Assembly (NCBI GenBank): GCA_025403435.1
Contig: CM046345.1
Coordinates: forward strand, 7,568,235 to 7,632,234
Direction of reading: 5' to 3'
DNA: 64,000 bases
DNA from: Artocarpus heterophyllus
Lineage: Eukaryota; Streptophyta; Magnoliopsida; Rosales; Moraceae
The translations under genes were made by a program, and so were the position numbers. Shown piece after piece: positions 11,775 to 21,700 of this stretch. How positions within the stretch are numbered: the stretch's first letter is position 1; the number at the start of each line of letters is the position of its first letter. The notes below the pieces were generated by a model. It made no database searches and was not told the DNA's origin. It saw only the letters and a program-made list of their open reading frames with translations.

Positions 11775-12425
11775 TTACAGATGGAGATTCAAATCAATTG
11801 GACGCTCCCGGCTTTCCCTTTCCCATTCAAGCTTGGATGTTGCAGTGTCGGATTCTGGATGTATGATTTGCATTTTATCTATCAATTCCTCAGCTGTTGA
11901 AGCAGTAACAAAGATTTGTCTCTCCGATTCTGTAGTGATGTTTTCTTCCACAGCGTAATCTAGAAATTTCAAAAGACCGTCATAAAAACCCTTTACGTTC
12001 AGCAGTCCCAAAGGTTTGGAATAAAAGCCCAACAATTGCCCACAAGCAACTATAAATATTTCCTCAAGAGTACCTAGACCACCAGGTAATGCTATAAAAG
12101 CATCAAAATTATAGATTATGTCTTTAAAATTTTTAGGGATACTCCTAACTCCTTCTCCCTTACCTATGGCTTCCTTACAAAGGTTTCCTTCAACTGGAAT
12201 ATGAGGCCAAATTCTTACATCAGTAGCGTCGCTAGACCTAGCTGCTAGTGCCATATTTACCATCATTTTTATACTACCACCCCCATAGATTATGTTAATC
12301 TTTTTGCGTGCTAGGACTTGCCCTAAGTGATTTGCAGCTTCTAAATAAGCTTTATCTTTTCCAAGGCTGGAACCACAAAAGACACAGACATTCTTTATTT
12401 TCTTCGTGGACTAGGAGGTAGACAT
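11775..12425 (-). CDS. LOG-like protein (cytokinin riboside 5'-monophosphate phosphoribohydrolase family), atypical, start disrupted
   Basis: LOG enzymes release active cytokinin bases from their nucleotides. After an in-frame TAG (12413-12411) the frame is open for 211 residues, the usual LOG size. It contains VCVFCGSSLGK, INIIYGGGS, DAFIALPGGLGTLEE (PGGxGTxxE signature at 12086-12060) and KPLGLLNVKGFYDGLL, and ends at 11775. Plant LOG genes have several introns; this copy has none, which points to capture from an mRNA. It is strongly diverged: the stretch before DAFIALPGG reads SIPKNFKDIIYNF, so the Arg-Lys pair that most LOGs have there (the Arg is catalytic) is missing. An ATG at 12425 is followed four codons later by the TAG. 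Either the start is broken, or the TAG lies at a 3' splice site (CTACCTCCTAG), or translation begins at an internal Met near 12266. Activity is doubtful; the family assignment is secure. Confidence 0.85.
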
Positions 12426-13070
12426 ATTTGGTTTATAGAAGTGGTTGCTTAATGTCTGCTCCACTTAGACTTCGGGTTCTACATGAGTTTTTAAAGATGA
12501 GAAATATACAAAAAGGGCTAAAGAGATAGACGAGTAGGTAATGAAAAGGTAATCCAAAGATTTAAACAAAATCTTGTGCGGATAAGAAAGTAAGATAAGG
12601 TGATTGATAGTTTACAGAAAATCTGATTCACTTTTTGAAAAAGATTAGAATCTAATTGTATAACTTTTGACAATTGAGAACAATTCGACAAAAGACCCTC
12701 TTGACACAACTGTAGACTTTTTGACAAATATACACCAAGTCTAGAAATTTAATATAAACGACAAATACTGTAGAACTTTTGAAATTTGAGACACAAATCT
12801 TGAAATATCTGGATAAGTTTTTCAAAATTCAAACATATTACTGTACCGTATGTAACGTGTCTGATAAGATAATATATTTTATTATATATATATATTTAAG
12901 AAAATCATAAATTAAATAAGATATTAACACTTACTGTATCAATCTAATAATCACAATTATTTCAAACACAAAAGCAAATATTCTGAGTAAAAGAAAAACA
13001 CAAACTGTTGAACATCAGCTAAAACTGCTTCAAATAAGTAAAGACTAAATAACCTTTATAGAGCGATGAC
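12426..13070 (-). other. spacer between the two genes of the nested element
   Basis: 645 bp, AT-rich, no gene supported. On the minus strand a good 5' splice site (ACA|GTAAGT, donor at 12934-12933) could pair with the acceptor-like CTCCTAG at 12411 to remove 524 bp, which would give the LOG-like frame its own spliced leader. A (TA)n stretch is at about 12874-12895. Confidence 0.35.
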
Positions 13071-13592
13071 TTATTCCCCATCCAGTTTTCTTATGGCTTG
13101 GCAAACAGGATCTAGAAATACCATTTTCCTGAGACGTTGTCTTTCTGTATAAAATTTAGGCCAGAGTTTAAAAATAGCTCCTTGAACATATCCACTAGGG
13201 TGACCGTGGAGAGGAGGATGGATGCTATCCAAGTTCTCCTTTGAAAGTCCATCCCTACAAAACCTTATTTTATCCTCTCTATTCGTAGACATATAACCAG
13301 GTGAAGTACATTTACCGTTACAATTTTGTCTTCCACATTTGTTACAAGTGACCACGATGGCACGAGCTCTTCTTTTCATTGCACTACGACTGGTACCTGT
13401 TCCTGGTAAACCGACATCTTGACTAAAGTCACTCGGACGGATTTTCCCCTCTATTAACATTCTCACATCACAAGGGATACCAAAACGCATAAGAATCCAC
13501 AATCGAGTAATTCTAGCCTTGTATTTCTTTCTGAGAATCTTTTGGGAGAGTGATGGGAAATACTTTCTCAGGTGTTGGTACTTTGGGTCCAT
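13071..13592 (-). CDS. basic Cys-rich putative nucleic-acid-binding protein (carla-like virus CRP-type)
   Basis: Complete 173-aa frame starting ATGG in good context and ending TAA. The N-terminal 50 residues are basic with a hydrophobic patch (LWILMRFGIPCDV, residues 31-43). Next come a basic cluster AMKRRARA (71-78) and a Cys cluster C-x2-C-x4-C-x3-C (Cys83, 86, 91, 95), then a conserved-looking DKIRFCRDGL (107-116), a Pro/His-rich segment and a basic C-terminal third. The order 'hydrophobic segment with a Pro-x-Asp-Val turn, arginine block, Cys pairs, short downstream motif ending in Gly' is that of the nucleic-acid-binding Cys-rich proteins of carla-like Betaflexiviridae, known as silencing suppressors and transcription regulators. 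That similarity is from memory and unscored. A chance zinc-finger resemblance or a remnant retroelement nucleocapsid are alternatives, but the spacing is not a CCHC knuckle. Confidence 0.6.
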   Translation of the reverse strand: MDPKYQHLRKYFPSLSQKILRKKYKARITRLWILMRFGIPCDVRMLIEGKIRPSDFSQDVGLPGTGTSRSAMKRRARAIVVTCNKCGRQNCNGKCTSPGYMSTNREDKIRFCRDGLSKENLDSIHPPLHGHPSGYVQGAIFKLWPKFYTERQRLRKMVFLDPVCQAIRKLDGE

Positions 13593-15032
13593 GATGAGAT
13601 GAAAGAAGAGTAAATAGAAAGGAAAAATTAAGATAGTAAATTGCAGAATCCTAGAATTCCTTCTTCTTTTAGAGGAAAAAGAAGAATTTTTAATGAAAAA
13701 GAAGAGGATTTGCGATTTAGAGAGAAAATAACAAATTAAGAGAGAAAAAGTGAACTCGGAGAAATAAGCTCCTATGCACAGTAAACGTATATGTAAACAA
13801 TGATTAAACCACTGTATATGACACGTATAGAGACCACGTGAGAGAGACAGTGTGAATCAAACTGATTTAAGATTTGAACTAGGCCCAAATGTTCTTAGTT
13901 GAAAATGGTCAGGTTGTTTCAGGCCTTAACACATTTAGAACGAGTTAAATAACAAACATAAAATTGAAAACCAATTTGTATAAATCTTAAACCCAATTTA
14001 AAGCCCACTATAGATAAAGTTAATTATGAACAACAAATCTAATTTAACGACAACAAGGATCTTCCTGAATGATCCAGCAACTCAAATAATTTTGTTTTAA
14101 TCAAAACCTTATTGAACAATGCATACACCCATATGTTATTCTTAATACTCAACATCTATCAATGGATTCGTCATCATTGCTACCAAGGGTTTAGAATGTG
14201 ACTAACCTTGAAATCAATACGATTTACGTCTTTCAACGTAGACCATATCAATGAACAAAGACACTTGATGTTACTACTTAAGAACATCTACAATCCCCAC
14301 AATTCTACTTATACAATATATAATTTCCTCATATAACAAAACCTTAGGTAACCAAAAGATTCACTGATACACTTAAATACAATGTACGTAACGAAATATT
14401 CCAATTTTGAGATTCATGCATTCTAGACTTTACACAGTCTCAACAGACCAAAAGTCTAACATTTATCTCTCTTAAGATTCAATACCATGATTCCCAACTT
14501 ATATCATATTCCTCAAATAAATAGAACTTTTAAGAAAAGTTATTGACACTTATGTGCTCCATCGAATCCACACATAATCATTACTTAGGTTTGAATCAAT
14601 TACGAAAAATTTGACATATCTACGTCAAACTTTAAAATCAATAAATCAAGCCTTATATTTCTTATTGTTTTTCACGAGACAAAATACTTTTAAATCCTCG
14701 TATCTACACGAATTTCTCATCGTTTATACGAATTAGATATGCTTATAGGTCCAAATATTATACGAATCTCTCATAAGCAATCTACTTATAAACTCATTCC
14801 ATATAATTATCATTCCCTTATAACTATTAATACTTTCCTTCTATATAATTATTATACTCATATAACTATTGATATTTTCATTCTATGGCCTTTCCATGTT
14901 ACATCCTTCTAGACTGTATAAATCAATGTGAAGGTTCATTTTGATGATGACAATGAAAATTCAGCTTCAAAACCATCTCAAAAATATATTTTTTTTAAAA
15001 TGGTGCTACACTCCCTAGGTTAACCGAACCTA
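13593..15032 (-). other. 5' leader of the nested element
   Basis: About 1.44 kb between the primer-binding site and the Cys-rich gene, with no coding sequence of any length on either strand. The 150 bp before the ATG are pyrimidine-rich on the minus strand (TTTTTCTCTCTTAATTTG.. CTCTTCTTTTTC), like a plant 5' UTR, and a G-box CACGTG lies at 13835-13840. These could be captured host promoter/leader sequence; this is inference. Confidence 0.4.
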
Positions 15033-15045
15033 GGCTCTGATACCA
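15033..15045 (-). other. primer-binding site of the nested element
   Basis: On the minus strand TGGTATCAGAGCC, complementary to the 3' end of plant initiator Met-tRNA, seven bases from the right LTR. It confirms minus-strand orientation. Confidence 0.9.
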
Positions 15046-15052
15046 AAAATTC

Positions 15053-17025
15053 TGTAACGCCCCTATGTGGGGGTTAACAGTTTTTAATGAGATAAAATAA
15101 AAATAAATAATAAAAGTAAAACCTTAAAAATAAAATTTGCCCGGGACTTAAATGAAAACTCTCAACTCAAAAATAAAAATATAAACGATAAATAAACCAC
15201 AGTTTTAATGTAGCACCTTAAATTTAATAATATAAACTGTTGTCATCATCATTTTAACCCTCAACACATTGTAATACAGTCACAGAAAGTAACAATTGAT
15301 GCTTACATTATCATGAAGAACATTCTCAACAATTGAAGCAGTCCCAATGTAATATAGCTACATCACTTCCTCAACTATATTTCTCGTAGCCACCTCACAC
15401 TTAGTGAGTCCTGAAAAGATATAAACATAAGGGTATGAGCAACACTATGCTCAGTAGAGAAAACCATTACCCACCTTTAGGTTTTTATCATTACCACATT
15501 AAAATCTGCATGGTTAGTAAGTCACATCATATTTCAGATTATGAGGTTTATTATGATCACATCTTATGGATACCGTAGTTAATCATTACCAAGTGTCATA
15601 ATTACACATTTATACAAATATTACCAATCATCATTGTTCCTAGGTATCCATGTTAAATTGAGTATCACTCAACTCATCGAAACCCAAATGGGCGCACTTG
15701 ATCACCCTATAAACATTCCAAGGGTGTTCCGGTGAGGGGACATCAAGCCCCGAGTCCTCACCAAATCAATTCCTGTACAGTGTGTTCTGGGACTTTCAAC
15801 CCAAGGAAGCGTCATCGCCTTCCCCCTACTTTACCTTTTAGGGTATTCATGCCCAAGGACGTAACCGTCGCCCTTTTCATGTCTCACAATTTCTCTATAT
15901 TAAATCATTATTAATAGAGTTAATTTTCCTAACCATGCTTCTCAATTTATAACATGTGTCAATTCATTATGTTCCTCGCCGTACAATACAAGACGAGTCC
16001 ATGTCATAGTTTCATATGTGATACACATATAATATCAGTTCAACATAGATATATATATATTGCGGCAAAACAATCAATTTTAATTCTATAAAAACCTCAC
16101 AAAAGATGAGTAATAGAATCCCTACCTTTTAAGCTTATCAACAGTCTCTTAATCCTGGAATCAATTAACGTTAGCTCCATACTCCCTTGATCCTAAGGCG
16201 TGCATAAGGACAATTAAAACTAAAGCACAACATACAACTACATTTATAAAATTTATTTTAATTTAATCTTAGAATTTCAAGAAATAACCACTGCCCATAG
16301 AGGTATTACAAAGTTTAACAATATAAATTTTCTGTCTAGGGCATATACACTTAGACTTCATACATATGCTCCAAAATAGCAACAAACATATACTTAGGTT
16401 TAAGAACGTAAATTTGAATAATCCTTTAGTATAAAAGAAAATTTATAAATGAAAGACTAAATTTGTTCATAAGATTCTAACCTCGGATTATGGTTAGTTG
16501 GAAGCTTGAAATGGCTTCAAAACAGGTTCCTTTACTTCGGTATGACTGAAATTCTTGCTCAAATGGAGGTGATGGTGGCTGATTTTTATGGCTGCCTTGA
16601 AGAAGTTCTCTAAGTATTTTGCTTCAGCAAAGAAATGAGAAAAAGAGTGGGAACCGTGGAAGAGAAAGGAAGAAAAGATGAAGTCTTTGAAAAGAAGTGA
16701 TAGAAACAATTATAGAGGAGACATGTTGAAGCATGTCACGGAGGAAATAAAGAAAATGAGGGTCAAGAGTAGTTGGAAAAGATATCCTTATGTCTCATCT
16801 AAAGACTTTAACACACATAATGCCAATATGACATTTTTGAGATTTATTAGAAGTTCTAAGGCTTTTTAGTAAACATACTAAATAAATATAGGAGAATTTT
16901 AGAAAATTTAAAAATAGATAAAAATAAATATTATAAAATAAATTTAAATGAAGCAATTTTTTTTTTATACATTAAAAATTAATTTAATTACCTCAATACC
17001 CGTTAGAAGAATAACGGGTGTCACA
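15053..17025 (-). repeat. right LTR (5' LTR in element orientation)
   Basis: 1973 bp, near-identical to 8849-10820. As the upstream LTR it should hold the element's promoter on the minus strand, but I cannot place a TATA box with confidence. The terminal hairpin is at 16998-17019. Confidence 0.95.
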
Positions 17026-17030
17026 ATGAC
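17026..17030. repeat. target-site duplication, right copy (ATGAC)
   Basis: Second copy of the ATGAC at 8844-8848. The Copia reading frame resumes directly after it (ATATTACTTGCAACT, continuing the RT motif). Confidence 0.95.
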
Positions 17031-18049
17031 ATATTACTTGCAACTAATAATAAGGTTTCCTATATGAGGTGAAGCAATTTTTCTCAAAGAACTTTGAAAT
17101 GAAGGATATGAGAGAGACATCTTATGTCATTGGCATTAAGATCCATAGGGATAGATCTCGAGGCATTTTGGGTTTGTCTCAAGAGACCTATATCAATAAA
17201 GTTCTAAAGAGGTTTCAGATGAAGAATTGTTCACCAAGTGTAGCACCCATTATGAAGGGTGACAGGTTCAATTTAAACCAATGCCTAAAAAATGAGTTCG
17301 AACGGGAACAGATGAAAAACATTCCATATGCTTCAGCTATTGGAAGCCTAATGTATGCTCAGGTCTGTTCAAGACCTAACATTGCATTTGCTCTGGGAAT
17401 GTTAGGCAGATATTAGAGTAACTCATGTGTTGACCACTAAAAAGGTACAAAGAAGGTGATGAGATAACTTCAAGGGACTAAAGATTACATGCTCATGTAT
17501 AGACAGACTAATAATCTAGAGGTGATTGGATACTCCGACGCAGACTTCGCTGGCTGTGTTGATTCTAAAAAATCAACATCTAGTTATGTTTTCATGTTTA
17601 CCGATAGAGCTGTATCTTGGAGGAGTGCAAAGCAGACTTTGACTACTACCTCTACTATAGAAGCCAAGTTTGTTTCTTGTTTTGAAGCTACTTTGCATGG
17701 TGTATGGTTGAAAAGTTTCATATCCGGGCTTAGAATTGTGGATTTTATTTCTAGGTCATTGAGATTGTATTGTGATAATTCAGCTACGGTATTTATAGCC
17801 AAGAACAACAAGAACGGTAGTCGAAGTAAACACATCGACATTAAGTACTTGGCTATAAGAGAACGTGTTAAAGAAAAGAAAGTGGTCATTGAATATGTTA
17901 GCAATGTGTTGATGATTGCCGATCCTTTAACTAAAGGCATGCCACCAAAGATTTTTAAGGATCATGTAATACGAATAGGACTTGGTTCCATGATGTGTTT
18001 CATTGTACGTACATTTGGTTATTTTTATGAAACTTTTATTCAGTTGTGA
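17031..18049 (+). pseudogene. Copia polyprotein, 3' part (end of RT, RNase H)
   Basis: Continuation of the RT after YVDD: frame 17069-17416 includes FFSKNFEMKDMRETSYVIGI, TYINKVLKRFQMKNCSP and ASAIGSLMYAQVCSRPNIAF. A stop follows at 17414-17416 and further breaks to about 17488. The RNase H domain at 17489-18049 has the usual GYSDADFAGCVDSKKSTS, LYCDNSATVFIAKNN, KHIDIKYLAIRERV and DPLTKGMPPKIFKDHV. It ends with TGA at 18047-18049. Part of the degenerate Copia element; not functional. Confidence 0.9.
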
Positions 18050-18291
18050 TGTTTTCTCATATTTAGTTGTGCACATATTCAGTTATTTTGAGAAAAATCA
18101 ATTAAGTTGAACCTGGAATAAACATAGGGTTTATTCATTAAGTTATTATGAGTTAGTATTAAGGGATGTAATGCATTGTAATACATGGAAGATAATACTC
18201 ATTATAAGAGGATCTATCGCCATGATTCATGTGTTTATTCTTTAAGTTTGAGATTGGTTCCTTTTGGTTATTTGGAAAATATATGTGGACC

Positions 18292-18302
18292 AAATGGGAG
18301 AA
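18292..18302 (+). other. polypurine tract of the Copia element
   Basis: AAATGGGAGAA directly before the 3' LTR TGTTA, the standard Copia arrangement. The 18050-18291 stretch between the RNase H stop and this tract is untranslated element sequence. Confidence 0.75.
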
Positions 18303-18788
18303 TGTTATTTTTTTAATTTTTTAATTTATTATTTATTTGGTTTTTTAAATGATAATAAATAAATAAGAATAAATTTAAGTGGTCTAACATACGTATATTT
18401 TCTAAAGGGTGTCAACCAAATGATATCTCTGAATTGTTATAACGTTTCAGAAAGAAGGCTTTATTTTAGAGATACCTCTTGATGGTAACACATCCTAATA
18501 GTAGGTGTCTATAAATATCATGTAAGAGAGGGTCCCTATGCCTTTGCAGTTTTATTCAGAAATACACCATCTCTCTAAAATTGTAGAAGGTTTAGAAGAG
18601 CTTCTTCTTTCACAAAATTTTTTTCTTTAGGAATTCTTGCAGAAAAACTCTACATTTATTCTTCAGATTATCAATGGCTGGAGGTCAGATTTTTTCTTTC
18701 CTTTACGTTTCCGCATTTATGATTTTCATACAATTTGGTATATGCATATATGAAAATCATAACTCTGTATATATGTAAATTTTTTACA
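18303..18788 (+). repeat. 3' LTR of the Copia element
   Basis: 486 bp matching 4187-4667; TATA box at about 18510-18517. It ends ..TTTTTTACA. Confidence 0.88.
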
Positions 18789-21700
18789 TATTTCAGTTAA
18801 GCATGGAGGATTCCATTCTTTTGAAGTTTGTTAATTGACGATTTTTATGGTGAAAAAATGTAATTTTATTTCGGTAGTAAAGTATGGATATCTTAGTAGC
18901 TACGTAACTTTTTAATAGTATGATCTACAATCGGAAACAGTTTTATATCGAGCGCTGTAAATTTTTAATTTGAACAATTGCAAATTAAATTGTTATAATC
19001 ATAATTCTATTGTTAAAACACTATACTTCATCGATAAATCAAAATTATATTTTTCACGATAAAAATTCCCCAATTTGACAATTTTGTGGGAAGATAAATA
19101 TTATATAAAATCAAGTATACGCCAAATCCATATATTCTGATATGTTATCCCGCCAAGATTTTTTTTTTCTAGAAGAAAAAATACACAACAAGAAAAACTA
19201 ATTTCATGACACATTATGAAACTAAATTTTGGCATATAAAAAAACCCCTATTTTTAACTTTATTGGTATTACAAAATTTTGGCTAAGTATTCCCCGTATT
19301 ATGATAAGACATTTTTTTTTCTTTTTGAACTTAAAAGACGTAGGGATTTAAACTCTACACTAGCTTTACATTTACTCCTGTAATCACTATTATGATAAAA
19401 CTTTTAGGAGACATATTGTTCTTTATTTTGTTATGGATTTTTTTTATTTTTTATTTTTTTGTTTATGTAGTTATAAATTATTCTGAAAGCTCAAGGCGCA
19501 ACGAGCCGCAACGAGCCCCTTTGAAATTTCGAGTTGCCTTTATTTTTTGAACATACCAACTTATTCACTTTTTAAAACGTATAGAATAAGGAAAAAAAAA
19601 ACTTGTATATATGTATTTATCACCAAAAAAAATACTTAAAGTAATAACAAGTTTTGCATGGTGATATTCCCCTTTTCTTTAGGGGAAACTTTCAAGTCGA
19701 AAATGATATTGTGCCCATTTCTTTCAATTCTTCATCATTTTATATTTTTTACATGCACAATTAATATTGCTGGCAATTACAATAGCAAACAGCTGTAATG
19801 GTACAATTACAACCCTCGTTATTATAAAAAGCAAAACTATATAATTTTTTTTCTATATTTGAAAAAATTGGTATGATCATGATGCTATTATGACTCAACT
19901 CTTGGAAGTGGAGAATACGTAGAACACAACTTGACATTAGGGGTAGGCCATGAAATGAATAATGGCCATGATGCTTATTTTCCAATGTGGGAAATTCCTT
20001 TTGACTATTTTCCCATAATCTTACTGGTGAAAAAAAATACTTCTTTCTTTTTTTCTTTCTTTCTTTTTTTTTTTTTTTTTTGCAATGATCATTTTGTAGA
20101 CCAAAAATATTTTAAGATAAAATGTGTTCAAAATGTGCCCCCTTGTTTGTCTAGATGATGGTCAAGGTTAGTTCCCCACCACTTCCCATCAACAAGGGAA
20201 AAATAATAGAAATGAAAAATGAAACCAAAACAAAAAAATTTATCAATTGGTGTTTGGCAAAATTAGGTTTAATTAAAACTTTTAGTTATTATAATGTAAA
20301 ACTTTCATATATGCATTGATTAAAAAAGTAAACTACAATATAAAACTCTCATATATGCTACAGCTTTCAGTTTAAAAATCACAATTCTAACCGTATTTCT
20401 TAAACACCTTATAAAAAAAATGGCACTAGAAGATAGTCCAAAATTATTTGCCCATGTTACTCTGTTGCTCTGTTCATCAGACAACCACAACCCTTATTTT
20501 CCCAACTTTTTTCTCTTCCATCTCTTTCACTCTCTTCTTTTACCTTGAACTTGAAGGATTTTGGGTGTTGCCTAAGGATAATGAGCAAGGTTTAAAAGTT
20601 GGCTTTCAAGTTTCACCCAAAAGGGTGGTCAAAATATTGGACAGCACGTTTAGCACATGCCCAAGAAAATGATGGGTTAAGGGGGTGTACTCATTGTATT
20701 CATTAAGGGGTCCAATATTTGGATGTGTTACGTCATGGTAATCTGTATTTGATTTCAAGGGTCAAGCAAGTCAAAAGCTCCATTTGCCGACAAATTCCTA
20801 CTTAGATAGCCCTCTTAGCCAAAAACACTAGCAAGTTCAAAAGAATAGGAAGATAAAAAAAAAAATTACTTCTCAAGAATTTAGAGTGAAGAACAAACTT
20901 TAAATCTTGAAGCCTAATTTTCAAAGAGTACAATAATTGTTACTTATGCTATAAAACTTGAACAGGGTATACATTATCTTTCAAAAAAAAAAAAAAAAGG
21001 AGGAGAAAGAGAAAGAATGCGCTTCATTAACTCTTTCATTCAGTGGGGGTCAAAGACCAACTACAAAAGGATAATGGTTTGGTTTTGGCCATTCAGGGTA
21101 TTAAAAGATATGTTCAATATTGTCTGAGATTTTTTTTATTTTTTTTAAATGTGACCTTAAATATTTGAAAGTTAAAAGAAGATACCTAAGTAGTAGAAAA
21201 TCCTATCATTCCCTTGAACACTAGTATAGTATCTTTCTAGAGAATTAAGGCATATATAAGTTTTGACAGCACAAGGGTATGGGCCCTTTTAGTTCTTTGT
21301 TCTCTTTTTAGGGTCTTGGGCAATGGTGCTTGCCACTTACAAAGACACCCCTTCTTTACTCATAACTCACCATTCTTTAATTTTCCTCTCTTCTTTTCAC
21401 AAAGCCCCACTAACACTCCCAACTACCTCTCTGCAGCACATTGAAAGGAAAGAAAATAAAAACCCCATTAAGGAAGAATATTGGTCCACAAGGATGCCAC
21501 TCATTTTTTTTTTTTAAATATCACATTTAATATTTTCAAGTTCTTTCTAAGTGGATACATGTCCACCCTTGTAAAAAGTTGGTCTCAGAGAATAGATTCC
21601 TTTACACCATCCAAACACCACAAACTAAAAGTATTCATTGAAAATCTTACACTTTTTTTTTCTTCTTTTTTGTGCATTTTTAACATAGGTTTAGATTTGA

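Larger units (their letters stand above)
8849..17025 (-). mobile_element. young non-autonomous LTR retrotransposon carrying a Cys-rich protein gene and a LOG-like gene
   Basis: An 8177-bp element bounded by TG..CA long terminal repeats (8849-10820 and 15053-17025) and a perfect ATGAC duplication. The primer-binding site next to the right LTR and the purine tract next to the left LTR show that it is transcribed on the minus strand. The internal 4.2 kb has no recognisable gag, protease, integrase, RT or RNase H. It encodes two compact reading frames, 13592-13071 and the LOG-like frame ending at 11775. The LTRs differ visibly by one base in a poly-T run, so the insertion is recent, far younger than its Copia host. 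The termini resemble plant chromovirus (Ty3/Gypsy) elements, which suggests mobilisation in trans. Transcription and mobility are inferred, not shown. Confidence 0.93.
4187..18788 (+). mobile_element. degenerate Ty1/Copia LTR retrotransposon, split by a nested LTR element
   Basis: The element runs from TGTTA at 4187 to ACA at 18788. Removing the nested insertion (8849-17025 plus one TSD copy) leaves about 6.4 kb, a usual Copia length. The order is 5' LTR, tRNA-primer site, gag with a CCHC zinc knuckle, protease/integrase, reverse transcriptase, RNase H, polypurine tract, 3' LTR; integrase before RT marks Ty1/Copia. The LTRs differ at many positions and the polyprotein has numerous stops and frameshifts, so the copy is old and non-autonomous. 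The bases next to the ends (TATTA at 4182-4186, TATTT at 18789-18793) could be a target duplication with one mismatch. Confidence 0.92.

Noticed and set aside
12518..12727. 69-aa minus-strand frame between the two genes of the nested element
   Set aside because: AT-rich spacer, no family resemblance, weak start; not enough to call a third gene.
8849..17025. Reading the nested element as an endogenous RNA virus or pararetrovirus
   Set aside because: LTRs, TSD, tRNA primer site and purine tract show an LTR retrotransposon; no replicase, coat or movement protein is present. Only the small Cys-rich ORF recalls a viral family.
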